Shown here one piece after another: positions 7,373 to 15,849 of a stretch of DNA of 35,131 bases (positions within the stretch are counted from its first letter, which is position 1; the number at the start of each line of letters is the position of its first letter). The stretch is from assembly GCA_046538105.1 (NCBI GenBank), contig JBKHJO010000028.1, positions 1 through 35,131 on the forward strand, given 5' to 3'. The stretch comes from JAWLEV01 sp046538105. Its GTDB lineage: Bacteria > Chloroflexota > Anaerolineae > UBA1429. Below the pieces are notes generated by a model. That model ran no database searches, was not told the origin of the DNA, and saw only the letters and a list, made by a program, of their open reading frames with translations. Made by a program: the position numbers and the translations under genes.

Positions 7373-8365
7373 CTAGATCTGCCGCTTAGGCCAGGGTTTC
7401 TGCGGCGCATGGTGCCAGCGCCACCAGACGCCGACGGGATAGCCCAACATTTTGGCGATGTCACCAGTCCAGCGGATGAGGGGTACCCAGGCACAGGCCC
7501 GCAGGCGCCTTTCCCAGGACAGGTCGCGCAGATGGGGAGCCAGACGCCAGTATGGCCTGTACATCGAGGCGGCCAGGATGCCGATCAGGGCAAGCAGCCA
7601 GGTAGGGTGCATCAGGAGTGTCAGGGCTACCAGAAGGGGACACGAGAGCAGGTAAAACGCGTAACGTAGTGCATGGCGGTAACGCCAAAAATCGGCCTTG
7701 CCATCCCCTCGCGCGTAGCGATAGTACTGTTTGAAAAAAGCCCTTAGCGTAGGGCGAGGTCTGAAATGCACCACCGCGTTTCGATTGAAAGCGAGGGTGA
7801 AACCGGCCTCGCGCAGGGCAAAGTCAAAGAGCAAGTCCTCACAGTAGTCCAGCCATTCTGGATATCCACCGACTGTCTGCCAGGCCTGTCGAAAAAAAGC
7901 CACAGATCGCGAGGAGGGATGAAAGCTCTGTGGATCTATTTCCTCCCGTCGGGGCAGGGTCACGGCTCCCAGTACTCGCTCAAAAAGGGAATGGGGGTCG
8001 GGCACAAAGAAACCGCTCACCACGTCGGGCGCCATGGGATTCTCAAAGGGCGCCAGGAGTTCTGCCAGCCAGTCCTTTTCCAGTCGCACCCCGGCGTCTG
8101 TGGAGGCGATGAGGGGCCCCTGGGCATGGGCGATGGCCGCGTTGCGTCCCTCGGAGATGTTGCTGCCCGGGCGGGAGAGGACCTGGATGGGAAAAGGGGC
8201 TTCTTGAGCGAACTGTTTCAGTTTTTGATATGTCCCATCCTCGGAGCCACCGTCCACAGCCACCACCTCGTCGGGGAGGCGCGTCTGTTTACACAGAGAG
8301 TCCAGCAAAATGTCTATGGATGCTGCCTCGTTCAGGACAGTAAAGATGAGGGATACTCTTTCCAT
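7373..8365 (-). CDS. GT2 family glycosyltransferase with C-terminal membrane segment
   Basis: The 330-residue protein begins MERVSLIFTVLNEAASI and has the GT-A marks VVAVDGGSEDGTYQ, SRPGSNISEGRNAAI, ASTDAGVRLEKDWL (DxD-like) and YCEDLLFDFALREAGF (ED catalytic region). VVHFRPRPTLRAFFKQYYRYARGDG follows in two blocks, then two hydrophobic segments at about 240-285. The frame extends upstream to 8416, but the ATG at 8365 has GGAAGGAG seven bases ahead and matches the family start, so it is preferred. It is the first gene of the glycan operon, 94 bp ahead of the next glycosyltransferase. Substrates are unknown. Confidence 0.86.
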   Translation of the reverse strand: MERVSLIFTVLNEAASIDILLDSLCKQTRLPDEVVAVDGGSEDGTYQKLKQFAQEAPFPIQVLSRPGSNISEGRNAAIAHAQGPLIASTDAGVRLEKDWLAELLAPFENPMAPDVVSGFFVPDPHSLFERVLGAVTLPRREEIDPQSFHPSSRSVAFFRQAWQTVGGYPEWLDYCEDLLFDFALREAGFTLAFNRNAVVHFRPRPTLRAFFKQYYRYARGDGKADFWRYRHALRYAFYLLSCPLLVALTLLMHPTWLLALIGILAASMYRPYWRLAPHLRDLSWERRLRACAWVPLIRWTGDIAKMLGYPVGVWWRWHHAPQKPWPKRQI

Positions 8366-8387
8366 GATCCGACTCCTTCCAGGGCGT

Positions 8388-8416
8388 ATTATAGAGCCTA
8401 GAGGAGCAGGAGACAA
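8388..8416 (-). promoter_or_regulatory. Promoter for the minus-strand glycan operon
   Basis: On the minus strand TTGTCT (8416-8411), a 17-base spacer and a perfect TATAAT (8393-8388) precede the first glycosyltransferase start at 8365 by 22 bases. Confidence 0.65.
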
Positions 8417-8977
8417 TCGGCGAGGGACATGCGACTGCTAAAAGCACCGGGCCTTTTAGAAAGAGGAGCCTCACAGAGCACAAGTAACACAAACATACCC
8501 GTAGGTGCTCCATGGGTGGATCGACGCAGGTCGACCCCTGGTCTCAGGCCGAGCCTGTTCCGGACCTTCGCCCCTCATCTTTCGCCGTCTGAAGCGAGAT
8601 CGACAACTCTAGCGGCTCAACCGCCTGCACGGACAGGGAATGGCGAGTCGTGTTCCTTCAATGATAATTTTACCGGGAGCACGGCCAACCGTTTGGCCAT
8701 CTGGGGCAGCCCTGGCTTGAGTCGTTCGGTACAGATCCGATCCAGAGCGTCGGCGATGATGGCTATGGCTCCCCGTTCGGTAAGATTATCTTTTGCTAGA
8801 ACCATCTTGCCACGGCTAGATTCTGGATGGCAGAACACGCTCTTCGCCGATGAGGGTGTTGAACATATCAATCAGGGAGACATCCTAAAGAGGGGCACCT
8901 ATCTGGCAATAACCGCTACAGGTAGTGGTGCCGTCAATTTCGTACCGACTTGTTCAACACCCTGTCGCCAATACACT

Positions 8978-9005
8978 TTGCAACCGAGTCCGGTTGTGTT
9001 ATACT
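8978..9005 (+). promoter_or_regulatory. Promoter for the purine biosynthesis genes
   Basis: TTGCAA (8978-8983), a 16-base spacer and TATACT (9000-9005), about 140 bases before the purA start. The next gene set runs in the same direction up to purN. Confidence 0.6.
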
Positions 9006-9041
9006 TGGAAAAGAGAGTAAGCGATCTTTTGAGTGGACGTG

Positions 9042-9082
9042 GACGTCTCCTCTGTAAGGGAACATGGAAGAGGGGACGTTTT
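9042..9082 (+). promoter_or_regulatory. Possible attenuator hairpin in the purA leader
   Basis: CGTCTCCTCT (9044-9053) pairs with AGAGGGGACG (9069-9078) with one G-U pair. A-T and a G-U pair can extend it outward. TTTTGTGTTT follows from 9079. This sits between the promoter and purA, where a transcription attenuator would be expected. No purine riboswitch core is recognisable. The interrupted T run and 15-base loop keep confidence modest. Confidence 0.35.
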
Positions 9083-9150
9083 GTGTTTGATGTTGCAAAG
9101 CGCGCGGCCGCGGGGGCATACCCTGGGTTTGGGTTATTGAGGAGGTTTTT

Positions 9151-10437
9151 ATGCCAGTGACCGTTGTTGTTGGTTCTCAGTGGGGTGATGAAGGAAAGGG
9201 CAAGATCGCCGACCACCTCGCTGCGCGCGCTTCCATGGTGGTTCGTTACCAGGGGGGCAATAACGCGGGCCATACGGTCGTGATTGGCGATACGACGTTC
9301 AAATTACATCAGGTTCCGGCAGGGATAACGCGCCCCGAGGTCGCTGCGGTGCTCGGCCATGGGATGGTCATCAATCCCCCGGCTCTGGTTGAGGAACTTG
9401 ATACCCTTGACAGCAAGGGGATATCCATAGAGAATATGTACATCAGTTGTAACGCTCACATGGTCATGCCCTATCATCTCCTATTCGACGAACTGGAGGA
9501 AAGGTTGCGGGGCGATCATGCTATCGGTACCACCAAGCGGGGTATAGGCCCCACTTATACGGACAAGGTGGCGCGTCGCGGTCTGCGTATGCAGGATCTT
9601 TGTAATGTGGGCCGCTTTGCGCGCAGAGTGGAGGAGGTTCTGGGGCGCGTCAACCTGGAAATCAGTCGTCTGTTTGAGGAAGAGCCCCTGAGGGCAAAAG
9701 AGATCGTGGAAGCCTACCGTCCGGCCGCCGAGCGACTGGCTCCTTTTGTCACCGATACCACGGTGTTGATCAATGAGGCCCTGACACGAGGCGATAAGGT
9801 GCTTCTGGAGGGTGCTCAGGGTACCATGCTGGACATCGATTTTGGCACCTATCCCTATGTGACCTCTTCATCTCCCACGTCGGGAGGTGCCTGTCAGGGG
9901 GCAGGCATCAGCCCAACACAGATCAAAGATATCGTGGGGGTGGTCAAGGCCTATACGTCTCGCGTGGGAGCGGGCCCCTTTCCCACCGAGTTGACGGGAG
10001 AGATGGGGGATTGGATCCGCGATAGGGGTCACGAGTACGGTACGACGACGGGGCGCCCCCGTCGCTGTGGCTGGCTGGATCTGGTCTGTCTGGGGTATGC
10101 CGCCCGTGTGAACGGGTTTACGGGACTGGCCATCACGAGGCTCGACATTCTGAGCGGATTGGACGAAATAAAGTTCTGCACGGCGTATCGTCTGCCCGAC
10201 GGCACGGAATCGGATATCTATCCCCTGGATACTGACATCCTGGCCCAGGCCGAGGCCGTCTACGAATCGGTACCGGGCTGGCAGGAGGACATCAGCGCGG
10301 TGCGTGCTTTTGAAGACCTGCCCACCAACGCGAAAAGGTATTGCAGGCGGATATCCGAGTTGTTGAAAATCCCCATCGATCTGATCTCTGTGGGGGCGGA
10401 ACGTGATGATCTCATCGCCCTCCGGTGGCCCATCTGA
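9151..10437 (+). CDS. purA: Adenylosuccinate synthetase
   Basis: The 428-residue enzyme joins IMP and aspartate using GTP to give adenylosuccinate, the first committed step to AMP. It opens with VVVGSQWGDEGKGKIAD, which holds the phosphate loop and catalytic Asp. GGNNAGHTVV follows with the catalytic His, then GTTKRGIGPTYTDKVAR, EGAQGTMLDIDFGTYPYVTS, and the GTP-binding end TTGRPRRCGWLDLV with ITRLDILSGLDEIK. Length is the family's usual size. The ATG at 9151 has TGAGGAGG six bases upstream. purB, which completes AMP synthesis, is downstream in the same gene set, and guaB directly follows, so both branches from IMP are encoded side by side. Confidence 0.98.
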   Translation: MPVTVVVGSQWGDEGKGKIADHLAARASMVVRYQGGNNAGHTVVIGDTTFKLHQVPAGITRPEVAAVLGHGMVINPPALVEELDTLDSKGISIENMYISCNAHMVMPYHLLFDELEERLRGDHAIGTTKRGIGPTYTDKVARRGLRMQDLCNVGRFARRVEEVLGRVNLEISRLFEEEPLRAKEIVEAYRPAAERLAPFVTDTTVLINEALTRGDKVLLEGAQGTMLDIDFGTYPYVTSSSPTSGGACQGAGISPTQIKDIVGVVKAYTSRVGAGPFPTELTGEMGDWIRDRGHEYGTTTGRPRRCGWLDLVCLGYAARVNGFTGLAITRLDILSGLDEIKFCTAYRLPDGTESDIYPLDTDILAQAEAVYESVPGWQEDISAVRAFEDLPTNAKRYCRRISELLKIPIDLISVGAERDDLIALRWPI

Positions 10438-10445
10438 TGGATTTT

Positions 10446-10480
10446 CCCATTCGCCCACTCGTAGAGAGTGGGCGAATGGG
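10446..10480 (+). terminator. Perfect 15-bp hairpin between purA and guaB
   Basis: CCCATTCGCCCACTC (10446-10460) and GAGTGGGCGAATGGG (10466-10480) are exact inverted repeats around a 5-base loop, followed only by TTT. It could be a partial terminator, an mRNA stabiliser or a processing site, since guaB starts only 22 bases on. Confidence 0.5.
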
Positions 10481-10502
10481 TTTATGAACAAAAGGAGGAG
10501 AT

Positions 10503-12005
10503 ATGGCCTCAGTTGATCCCAGTAACTGGAATGAAGCGTTGACCTTTGATGATGTATTGCTCGTTCCACAAGAGTCTTCCGTTCTCCCCGCCCAGGCTGA
10601 CGTTTCGACACGGCTTGCCCCAAACATTCGTCTGAAGATCCCCGTGCTCTCTGCGGCTATGGATACGGTGTCCGAGGGGGGGATGTGTATAGCGTTGGCC
10701 CGCCAGGGCGGCCTTGGTGTTTTGCATCGCAACTGTTCCATTGAGGATCAGGCGGCAGAGGTGGATAAGGTCAAGCGTTCCGAATCGGGGATGATCGTCG
10801 ATCCCATCACCCTACCGCCCACGGCGAGCCTGGGACAGGCCAAGGAGATTATGTCTCATTATCATATCTCCGGCGTGCCCATTGTGGAGGATAGCAAACT
10901 TGTGGGTATTCTTACCAACCGGGACATCCGTTTTGCTGTTGAGGATGATAGACTGGTCACGGAGTATATGACCTCCGATGATCTGATCGTCGCTTCTTTG
11001 GGGACGACCCTTGAGAAGGCGCAAGAAATCCTCCAGAAACACCGCATCGAAAAGTTACCTCTGGTGGACGACGATTTCAACCTCAAAGGGCTGATCACGG
11101 TCAAGGACATTCAGAAGCGCATCGATTATCCCAACGCCGCCAAGGACGAGAACGGCCAACTTTTGGTAGGAGCCGCCGTGGGTGTGGGGGCCGATTATCT
11201 GGAGCGGGCAGCGGCGCTGGTGGAAGCGGGCGTTGACCTGCTGGCCCTGGATACGGCCCACGGGCATACCCGTGCTGTGCTCGAGGCCACGGAAAGACTA
11301 AAGTCCTTATATGAGCACGTCGCCATCGCGGGAGGAAATGTGGTTACTCCACAGGGGACGAGGAACCTCGTCTCGGCCGGTGCTGATATCGTCAAGGTGG
11401 GTGTGGGCGCTGGGTCCATCTGCACGACCCGGGTCGTGGCCGGCGTGGGGATGCCCCAGTTAACGGCCGTCATGGACTGTGCCCGGACGGCTACAGAATT
11501 GGGCGTGTCCGTCATCGCTGACGGGGGGATACGCTACTCTGGAGATATCACCAAGGCCTTGGCTGCCGGGGCCAGTTGTGTCATGCTGGGTAACTTGCTG
11601 GCCGGCGTGGAGGAGAGTCCGGGCGAGGTCGTCATCTATGAGGGACGCCGCTTCAAGGAATATCGCGGTATGGGCTCCCTGGCAGCCATGCGCGAGCGGT
11701 ATAGCCGTGATCGCTACGCCGCCGGCCAGGTCTCTCCTATTAGAAGGTGGAGAAATGGTGAGGGCGAAAAGGTTGTACCAGAAGGCATTGAGGGACGGGT
11801 GGCTTACAAGGGGACCCTTGCCGATACGATAACGCAACTCATGGGGGGATTGCGTTCTGGCATGGGCTACGTGGGCGCAGAGGATCTGAGCGCGCTGCGC
11901 GAAAAGGCCAAATTCATACGCATCACCAATGCCGGGTTTGTAGAGAGCCATCCGCACAACGTCATCGTGACCAAGGAGGCGCCGAACTATCAGGTGCAGC
12001 CCTGA
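10503..12005 (+). CDS. guaB: Inosine-5'-monophosphate dehydrogenase
   Basis: The 500-residue enzyme oxidises IMP to XMP with NAD, the committed step to GMP. It starts with EALTFDDVLLVPQESSVLP. The barrel is interrupted by two CBS domains at about residues 95-205 (IMSHYHISGVPIVED, LQKHRIEKLPLVDDD), which in this family sense adenine nucleotides. The active loop GVGAGSICTTRVVAGVGMPQ carries the nucleophile C307. IADGGIRYSGDITKALAAGA binds the IMP phosphate and the YRGMGS flap follows. Length matches typical bacterial IMPDH. AAAGGAGGAG lies just ahead of the ATG. It sits between purA and purL, as part of the purine block. Confidence 0.98.
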   Translation: MASVDPSNWNEALTFDDVLLVPQESSVLPAQADVSTRLAPNIRLKIPVLSAAMDTVSEGGMCIALARQGGLGVLHRNCSIEDQAAEVDKVKRSESGMIVDPITLPPTASLGQAKEIMSHYHISGVPIVEDSKLVGILTNRDIRFAVEDDRLVTEYMTSDDLIVASLGTTLEKAQEILQKHRIEKLPLVDDDFNLKGLITVKDIQKRIDYPNAAKDENGQLLVGAAVGVGADYLERAAALVEAGVDLLALDTAHGHTRAVLEATERLKSLYEHVAIAGGNVVTPQGTRNLVSAGADIVKVGVGAGSICTTRVVAGVGMPQLTAVMDCARTATELGVSVIADGGIRYSGDITKALAAGASCVMLGNLLAGVEESPGEVVIYEGRRFKEYRGMGSLAAMRERYSRDRYAAGQVSPIRRWRNGEGEKVVPEGIEGRVAYKGTLADTITQLMGGLRSGMGYVGAEDLSALREKAKFIRITNAGFVESHPHNVIVTKEAPNYQVQP

Positions 12006-12059
12006 ATTTGGAGATGGTTCTTCTATCTCGATATGCAATGTGAACGGGGAGGATGACTT

Positions 12060-14999
12060 TTGGATCGCGTCTATCGTGTGGAGGTTATTCCCCTGCCAGG
12101 GGAAATGCCGGAAGACTATTTGTTGGGCGATATCGCAGCGCTGGGTATTGAGGGGGTGCGGCGTGTCGTGCACGCCGATCTCTATTTCCTGCGTGGCGAG
12201 ATAGATGAGCAGGACATCGAGCAACTCTGTGACGAACTTTTGGTGGATCCCGTGGTGCAGTGGGCGCGTTGGGGGCTGGTTTCTGATTCTGTGTCCACGC
12301 CTGAGGGTGCCGTGCGTGTCGAGGTGGGGCTGCTACAGGGCGTGACCGATAGCGTGGCTGATAACTTGCTCGCCCATGCTCACCTGTTGGGCGTGACGAA
12401 TCTACATGACGCGGCCTCGGCGCAGACCTACCTCCTTTACGGTGAGTTGACCGAGGAGGAAGTGGGGCACATCGCGGAGCGGCTGCTGTACAATGATGTG
12501 ATACAGTATTTCGAGATCGGGCAATTGGATTCCCATCTCCGCGTGGAGTTGCCACCGGCCGAGATCCGAGCCCAGAGGATACCCCTCACCCAGATAGAAG
12601 AAGACAAAGAACTCTTGCGCCTTTCCCACGAGCGCTTGCTGTCCCTTGGCGTGGACGAGATGCGCGCTGTGCAGCGCTACTTTTGCCAGGCGGGCAGAGA
12701 ACCCACCGATGTCGAACTGGAGAGCCTGGCCCAGACGTGGTCGGAGCACTGCATACACAAGGCATTCAAAGGGATCGTCGATTACACCGAGATCACGGGT
12801 GCGGGCACGTCGCGTGAACACATCGACAGCCTGATCGCCACCTACCTGCGTGCAGCGACCGAAAAAGTAGAAAAGCCCTGGGTGCGTTCCGCGTTTGTCG
12901 ATAATGCGGGCATCGTCGATTTTGACGATGAGTATGCCGTTTCTTTCAAGGTGGAGACCCATAACCATCCCTCGGCGCTGGAGCCCTTTGGTGGGGCGAA
13001 TACGGGCGTGGGAGGGGTGGTGCGGGACATTATCGGCGTCTCGGCCCGCCCCATCGCTAACACGGATATCCTGTGCTTCGGTCCGCTGGATACGGAGAAT
13101 GAAACCCTGCCCACGAACGTTCTACATCCCAGGCGGATCTATAATGGCGTGATCGCGGGCATTGAGGACTATGGCAACAAGATGGGTATTCCCACCGTCA
13201 ATGGTACCATCTATTTCGATCCCGGCTATATCACCAACCCCCTTGTTTACTGCGGTTGTGTGGGCATCGCACCCAAAGGGGCGCATCCCCGAGCCGTGCA
13301 GCCTGGCGATCTGGCGGTCGTTTTGGGAGGACGCACGGGCCGCGACGGGCTACACGGGGCCACCTTTTCCTCCACCGAACTTACCGATCAGACGGGGAAG
13401 ATATCGGGCAGCGCAGTGCAGATCGGGAACCCCATCGAGGAAAAAAAGATGCTGGATGCTATTCTGAAGGCGCGGGACGAGGGCCTCTATACGGCCATCA
13501 CCGACTGTGGGGCGGGCGGACTCTCCTCGGCGGTGAGCGAGACGGGCGAGGAGACGGGCGTGACAGTGCATCTGGAGCGCGTCCCCCTAAAGTACCATGG
13601 GCTGCAGCCCTGGGAGATATGGCTTTCGGAGGCCCAGGAGCGCATGGTGCTGGCCGTTCCCCCGGAGAACGAGGCGCGCCTGCGCGAAATCTGCCGAGGG
13701 TATTCGGTGGAGATGACCGTTATTGGCACCTTTCGGGACGATGGCCTTTTGCGCATCTTTTACGAGGACGAGGTGGTGGGCGAGATGTCCATGGAGTTCC
13801 TGCACCATGGCCTTCCACAGCGAAGGCTCAAGGGCGTATGGGAACAACCCGACTCTCAGGAGCCCTCAGAGAGCCTTTCCAAGGGTGATGCCCTGGGCGA
13901 GGCCCTCTTGCGAATCCTGAGCCATGCCAACGTGCGCAGCAAGGAGGACGTGGTGCGGCGCTACGACCATGAGGTTCAGGCAGGCACTGTCGTCAAGCCC
14001 TTTGTAGGGCAGGAGGACGATGGTCCCTCCGATGCCACGGTACTCAAGCCACTGGAAACCTCTGGTTCCTGGCGAGGGATTGCTTTGGGTTGTGGCTTTA
14101 ATCCCTCCTATGGGCAGATCGATCCCCACGCCATGGCTGTGTCGGCCATCGATGAGGCGGTGCGCAATGTGGTGGCCGTGGGGGGCGATCCGGAGCGTAT
14201 CGCCATCCTGGACAATTTCTGCTGGGGCAGCCCCGAAATTCCTGATCGTTTGGGCAGCCTGGTGCGGGCCTGCAAGGGATGCCATGAAGGCGCCTTGCAA
14301 TACGGCCTGCCCTTTATCTCGGGCAAGGATAGCCTGAATAACGAATATACGGATAAGGCCACGGGCCAGCAGGTGGCTGTGCCGCCCTCGCTGTTGATTT
14401 CGGCGATGGGGATTGTTCCCGATATCCATCGGGTATGTACCATGGATTTCAAGGAGGCGGGCGATCCCATCTATATTCTGGGCGAGACGCGGCGAGAACT
14501 GGGAGCCTCTCGCTACTATGCCCTCCACAATATGGTAGGGCGCGACGTGCCCCGGCGCGCACCAGCGGGCCCGGCGACGGCGCGGGCCCTGCATAGAGCC
14601 ATCGCGGCCGGTACGGTCCGCGCCTGTCACGATTGTTCCGAGGGCGGATTGGCCGTGGCCCTGGCCGAGATGGCTCTGGCCGGTCGGTTGAGCGCCTCGG
14701 TTTTCCTTTCCGAGATTCCACTGGATAAAGATGAGGAGTTTGCTGCAGATTGGGTCCTGTTTTCCGAGTCCAACGGGCGCTATCTTGTGGAGGTGAGGGA
14801 GGAAGATGTGGAGGCCTTTGACAAGATGGTACGGGATATCCCCCACGGATACCTGGGTCGCGTCAATCGCGGGCCATACCTGGCCGTCTACGGCGAGGAA
14901 AAGGAGACACTGTTCTCCCTGTCGGTGGAGGCGTTGGTGGAGGCCTGGCGCGGACATATAGAGGATGGCGTTGATGCGGGGAGGTGTGTCGATGTCTAA
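12060..14999 (+). CDS. purL: Phosphoribosylformylglycinamidine synthase, PurS-PurS-PurL fusion
   Basis: The 979-residue protein converts FGAR to FGAM with ATP, using ammonia delivered by PurQ. Residues about 4-65 (RVEVIPLPGEMPEDYL onward) and 84-150 (VRVEVGLLQGVTDSVADN onward) look like two tandem PurS-type units, each ending with a hydrophobic V(I)QYF/VVQWA strand. The catalytic region starts near 190: LAQTWSEHCIHKAFKG with active H230, VETHNHPSALEPFGGANTG, DCGAGGLSSAVSETGEETG and SGKDSLNNEY. In large PurL a similar N-terminal domain is present, whereas small PurL relies on a separate PurS dimer; no separate purS is seen here. The start is TTG 12060 with GGGGAGG upstream; the nearby ATG 12053 is out of frame. 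It overlaps purQ by 8 bases. Confidence 0.96.
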   Translation: MDRVYRVEVIPLPGEMPEDYLLGDIAALGIEGVRRVVHADLYFLRGEIDEQDIEQLCDELLVDPVVQWARWGLVSDSVSTPEGAVRVEVGLLQGVTDSVADNLLAHAHLLGVTNLHDAASAQTYLLYGELTEEEVGHIAERLLYNDVIQYFEIGQLDSHLRVELPPAEIRAQRIPLTQIEEDKELLRLSHERLLSLGVDEMRAVQRYFCQAGREPTDVELESLAQTWSEHCIHKAFKGIVDYTEITGAGTSREHIDSLIATYLRAATEKVEKPWVRSAFVDNAGIVDFDDEYAVSFKVETHNHPSALEPFGGANTGVGGVVRDIIGVSARPIANTDILCFGPLDTENETLPTNVLHPRRIYNGVIAGIEDYGNKMGIPTVNGTIYFDPGYITNPLVYCGCVGIAPKGAHPRAVQPGDLAVVLGGRTGRDGLHGATFSSTELTDQTGKISGSAVQIGNPIEEKKMLDAILKARDEGLYTAITDCGAGGLSSAVSETGEETGVTVHLERVPLKYHGLQPWEIWLSEAQERMVLAVPPENEARLREICRGYSVEMTVIGTFRDDGLLRIFYEDEVVGEMSMEFLHHGLPQRRLKGVWEQPDSQEPSESLSKGDALGEALLRILSHANVRSKEDVVRRYDHEVQAGTVVKPFVGQEDDGPSDATVLKPLETSGSWRGIALGCGFNPSYGQIDPHAMAVSAIDEAVRNVVAVGGDPERIAILDNFCWGSPEIPDRLGSLVRACKGCHEGALQYGLPFISGKDSLNNEYTDKATGQQVAVPPSLLISAMGIVPDIHRVCTMDFKEAGDPIYILGETRRELGASRYYALHNMVGRDVPRRAPAGPATARALHRAIAAGTVRACHDCSEGGLAVALAEMALAGRLSASVFLSEIPLDKDEEFAADWVLFSESNGRYLVEVREEDVEAFDKMVRDIPHGYLGRVNRGPYLAVYGEEKETLFSLSVEALVEAWRGHIEDGVDAGRCVDV

Positions 15000-15831
15000 A
15001 CCGCGTGTGCTGATCATGCACGCTCCGGGGACCAACCGCGACCGTGAGGCGGCGCAGGCCAGCGAACTGGCTGGGGGCATATCAGAGATCGTGCATATCA
15101 ACCAACTGATCGTTGGGGACCGGGAATTGGATGCCTATCAGATGTTGGTGATGCCTGGAGGGTTTTCCTACGGCGATGACCTGGGCGCGGGACAACTGTG
15201 GGCCAACGATTTGGTACAGCGCTTCCGGGAATCCCTGGACGATTTCGTCCGTCAGCGGAAACCCGTGATGGGTATCTGCAACGGATTTCAGGCTTTGGTC
15301 AAGGCGGGCTATCTCCCCGGCCAGGACGACGGCGCGTCACACATGCGTGCCGAGCAGCGCGTGACCCTGACCTTTAACCGCCGCGCCCATTTCGAGTGTC
15401 GATGGGTACGCCTGCGGGCCGAAGAGGACGGCCCGTGCCTCTTTACGCGGGGGCTGTCGGAGGACGTGTTTTGTCCCGTGGCCCATGGAGAAGGGCGCCT
15501 GGCCGTGGCCGATGATGCCGTGCATCGGGAACTTGTTGAGGATGATCTCGTCGTCCTACGCTATGTGGCTCCCTCCGACCCGGCCGATGCGGACGATCTC
15601 TCGGTCTCGGTACCCGTGCGGGACCACGCGGGCTATCCCCATAATCCCAATGGCTCTGTGGATGACATCGCCGGCATCTGCAACCGGGCGGGAAATGTTT
15701 TCGGCCTGATGCCTCATCCCGAGGATCATATCTATCCTCAGCAGCATCCCCGCTGGACCCGGGGCGAGTCAGGTGGATTGGGACTGGTCCTCTTTCGGAA
15801 CGGTGTGGAAGCGGCTGCGGAGTTTCTGTAG
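14992..15831 (+). CDS. purQ: Phosphoribosylformylglycinamidine synthase glutaminase subunit
   Basis: The 279-residue class I glutamine amidotransferase releases ammonia from glutamine for PurL. Marks are VLIMHAPGTNRDREAA, MPGGFSYGDDLGAGQLWAND, the nucleophile elbow GICNGFQALVKAGYLPG (C96) and the His/Glu pair in GLMPHPEDHIYPQQHP. The frame is open from 14965, but the ATG at 14992 has GGGGAGG seven bases before it and gives the normal family start. Its first codons overlap the end of purL (stop 14997-14999), which implies translational coupling of the two subunits. Confidence 0.96.
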   Translation: MSKPRVLIMHAPGTNRDREAAQASELAGGISEIVHINQLIVGDRELDAYQMLVMPGGFSYGDDLGAGQLWANDLVQRFRESLDDFVRQRKPVMGICNGFQALVKAGYLPGQDDGASHMRAEQRVTLTFNRRAHFECRWVRLRAEEDGPCLFTRGLSEDVFCPVAHGEGRLAVADDAVHRELVEDDLVVLRYVAPSDPADADDLSVSVPVRDHAGYPHNPNGSVDDIAGICNRAGNVFGLMPHPEDHIYPQQHPRWTRGESGGLGLVLFRNGVEAAAEFL

Positions 15832-15849
15832 GATGAGGAGGTTTAAGGA

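Larger units (their letters stand above)
8417..9150. other. Long intergenic region between the glycan operon and the purine genes
   Basis: This 734-bp stretch separates divergent operons. It holds the glycan promoter at its left end and the purA promoter and leader at its right end. Small hairpins occur, for example CTAAAAG/CTTTTAG near 8437-8459. An open frame on the plus strand (8429-9160) and one on the minus strand (8617-8871) have no recognisable domain and no convincing ribosome site. I recognise no RNA family here. A decayed gene or an unrecognised small RNA cannot be excluded. Confidence 0.4.

Noticed and set aside
8617..8871. Minus-strand 84-codon frame
   Set aside because: It has some protein-like composition but no recognised family and no ribosome site. 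It is kept only as a remark on the intergenic region.
8429..9160. Plus-strand 243-codon frame before purA
   Set aside because: It has no domain or ribosome site, spans the purA promoter and leader, and has a biased, Arg/Ser-rich composition.
13866..15101. Long minus-strand frame opposite purL and purQ
   Set aside because: It is a shadow of the coding strand, with no domain.
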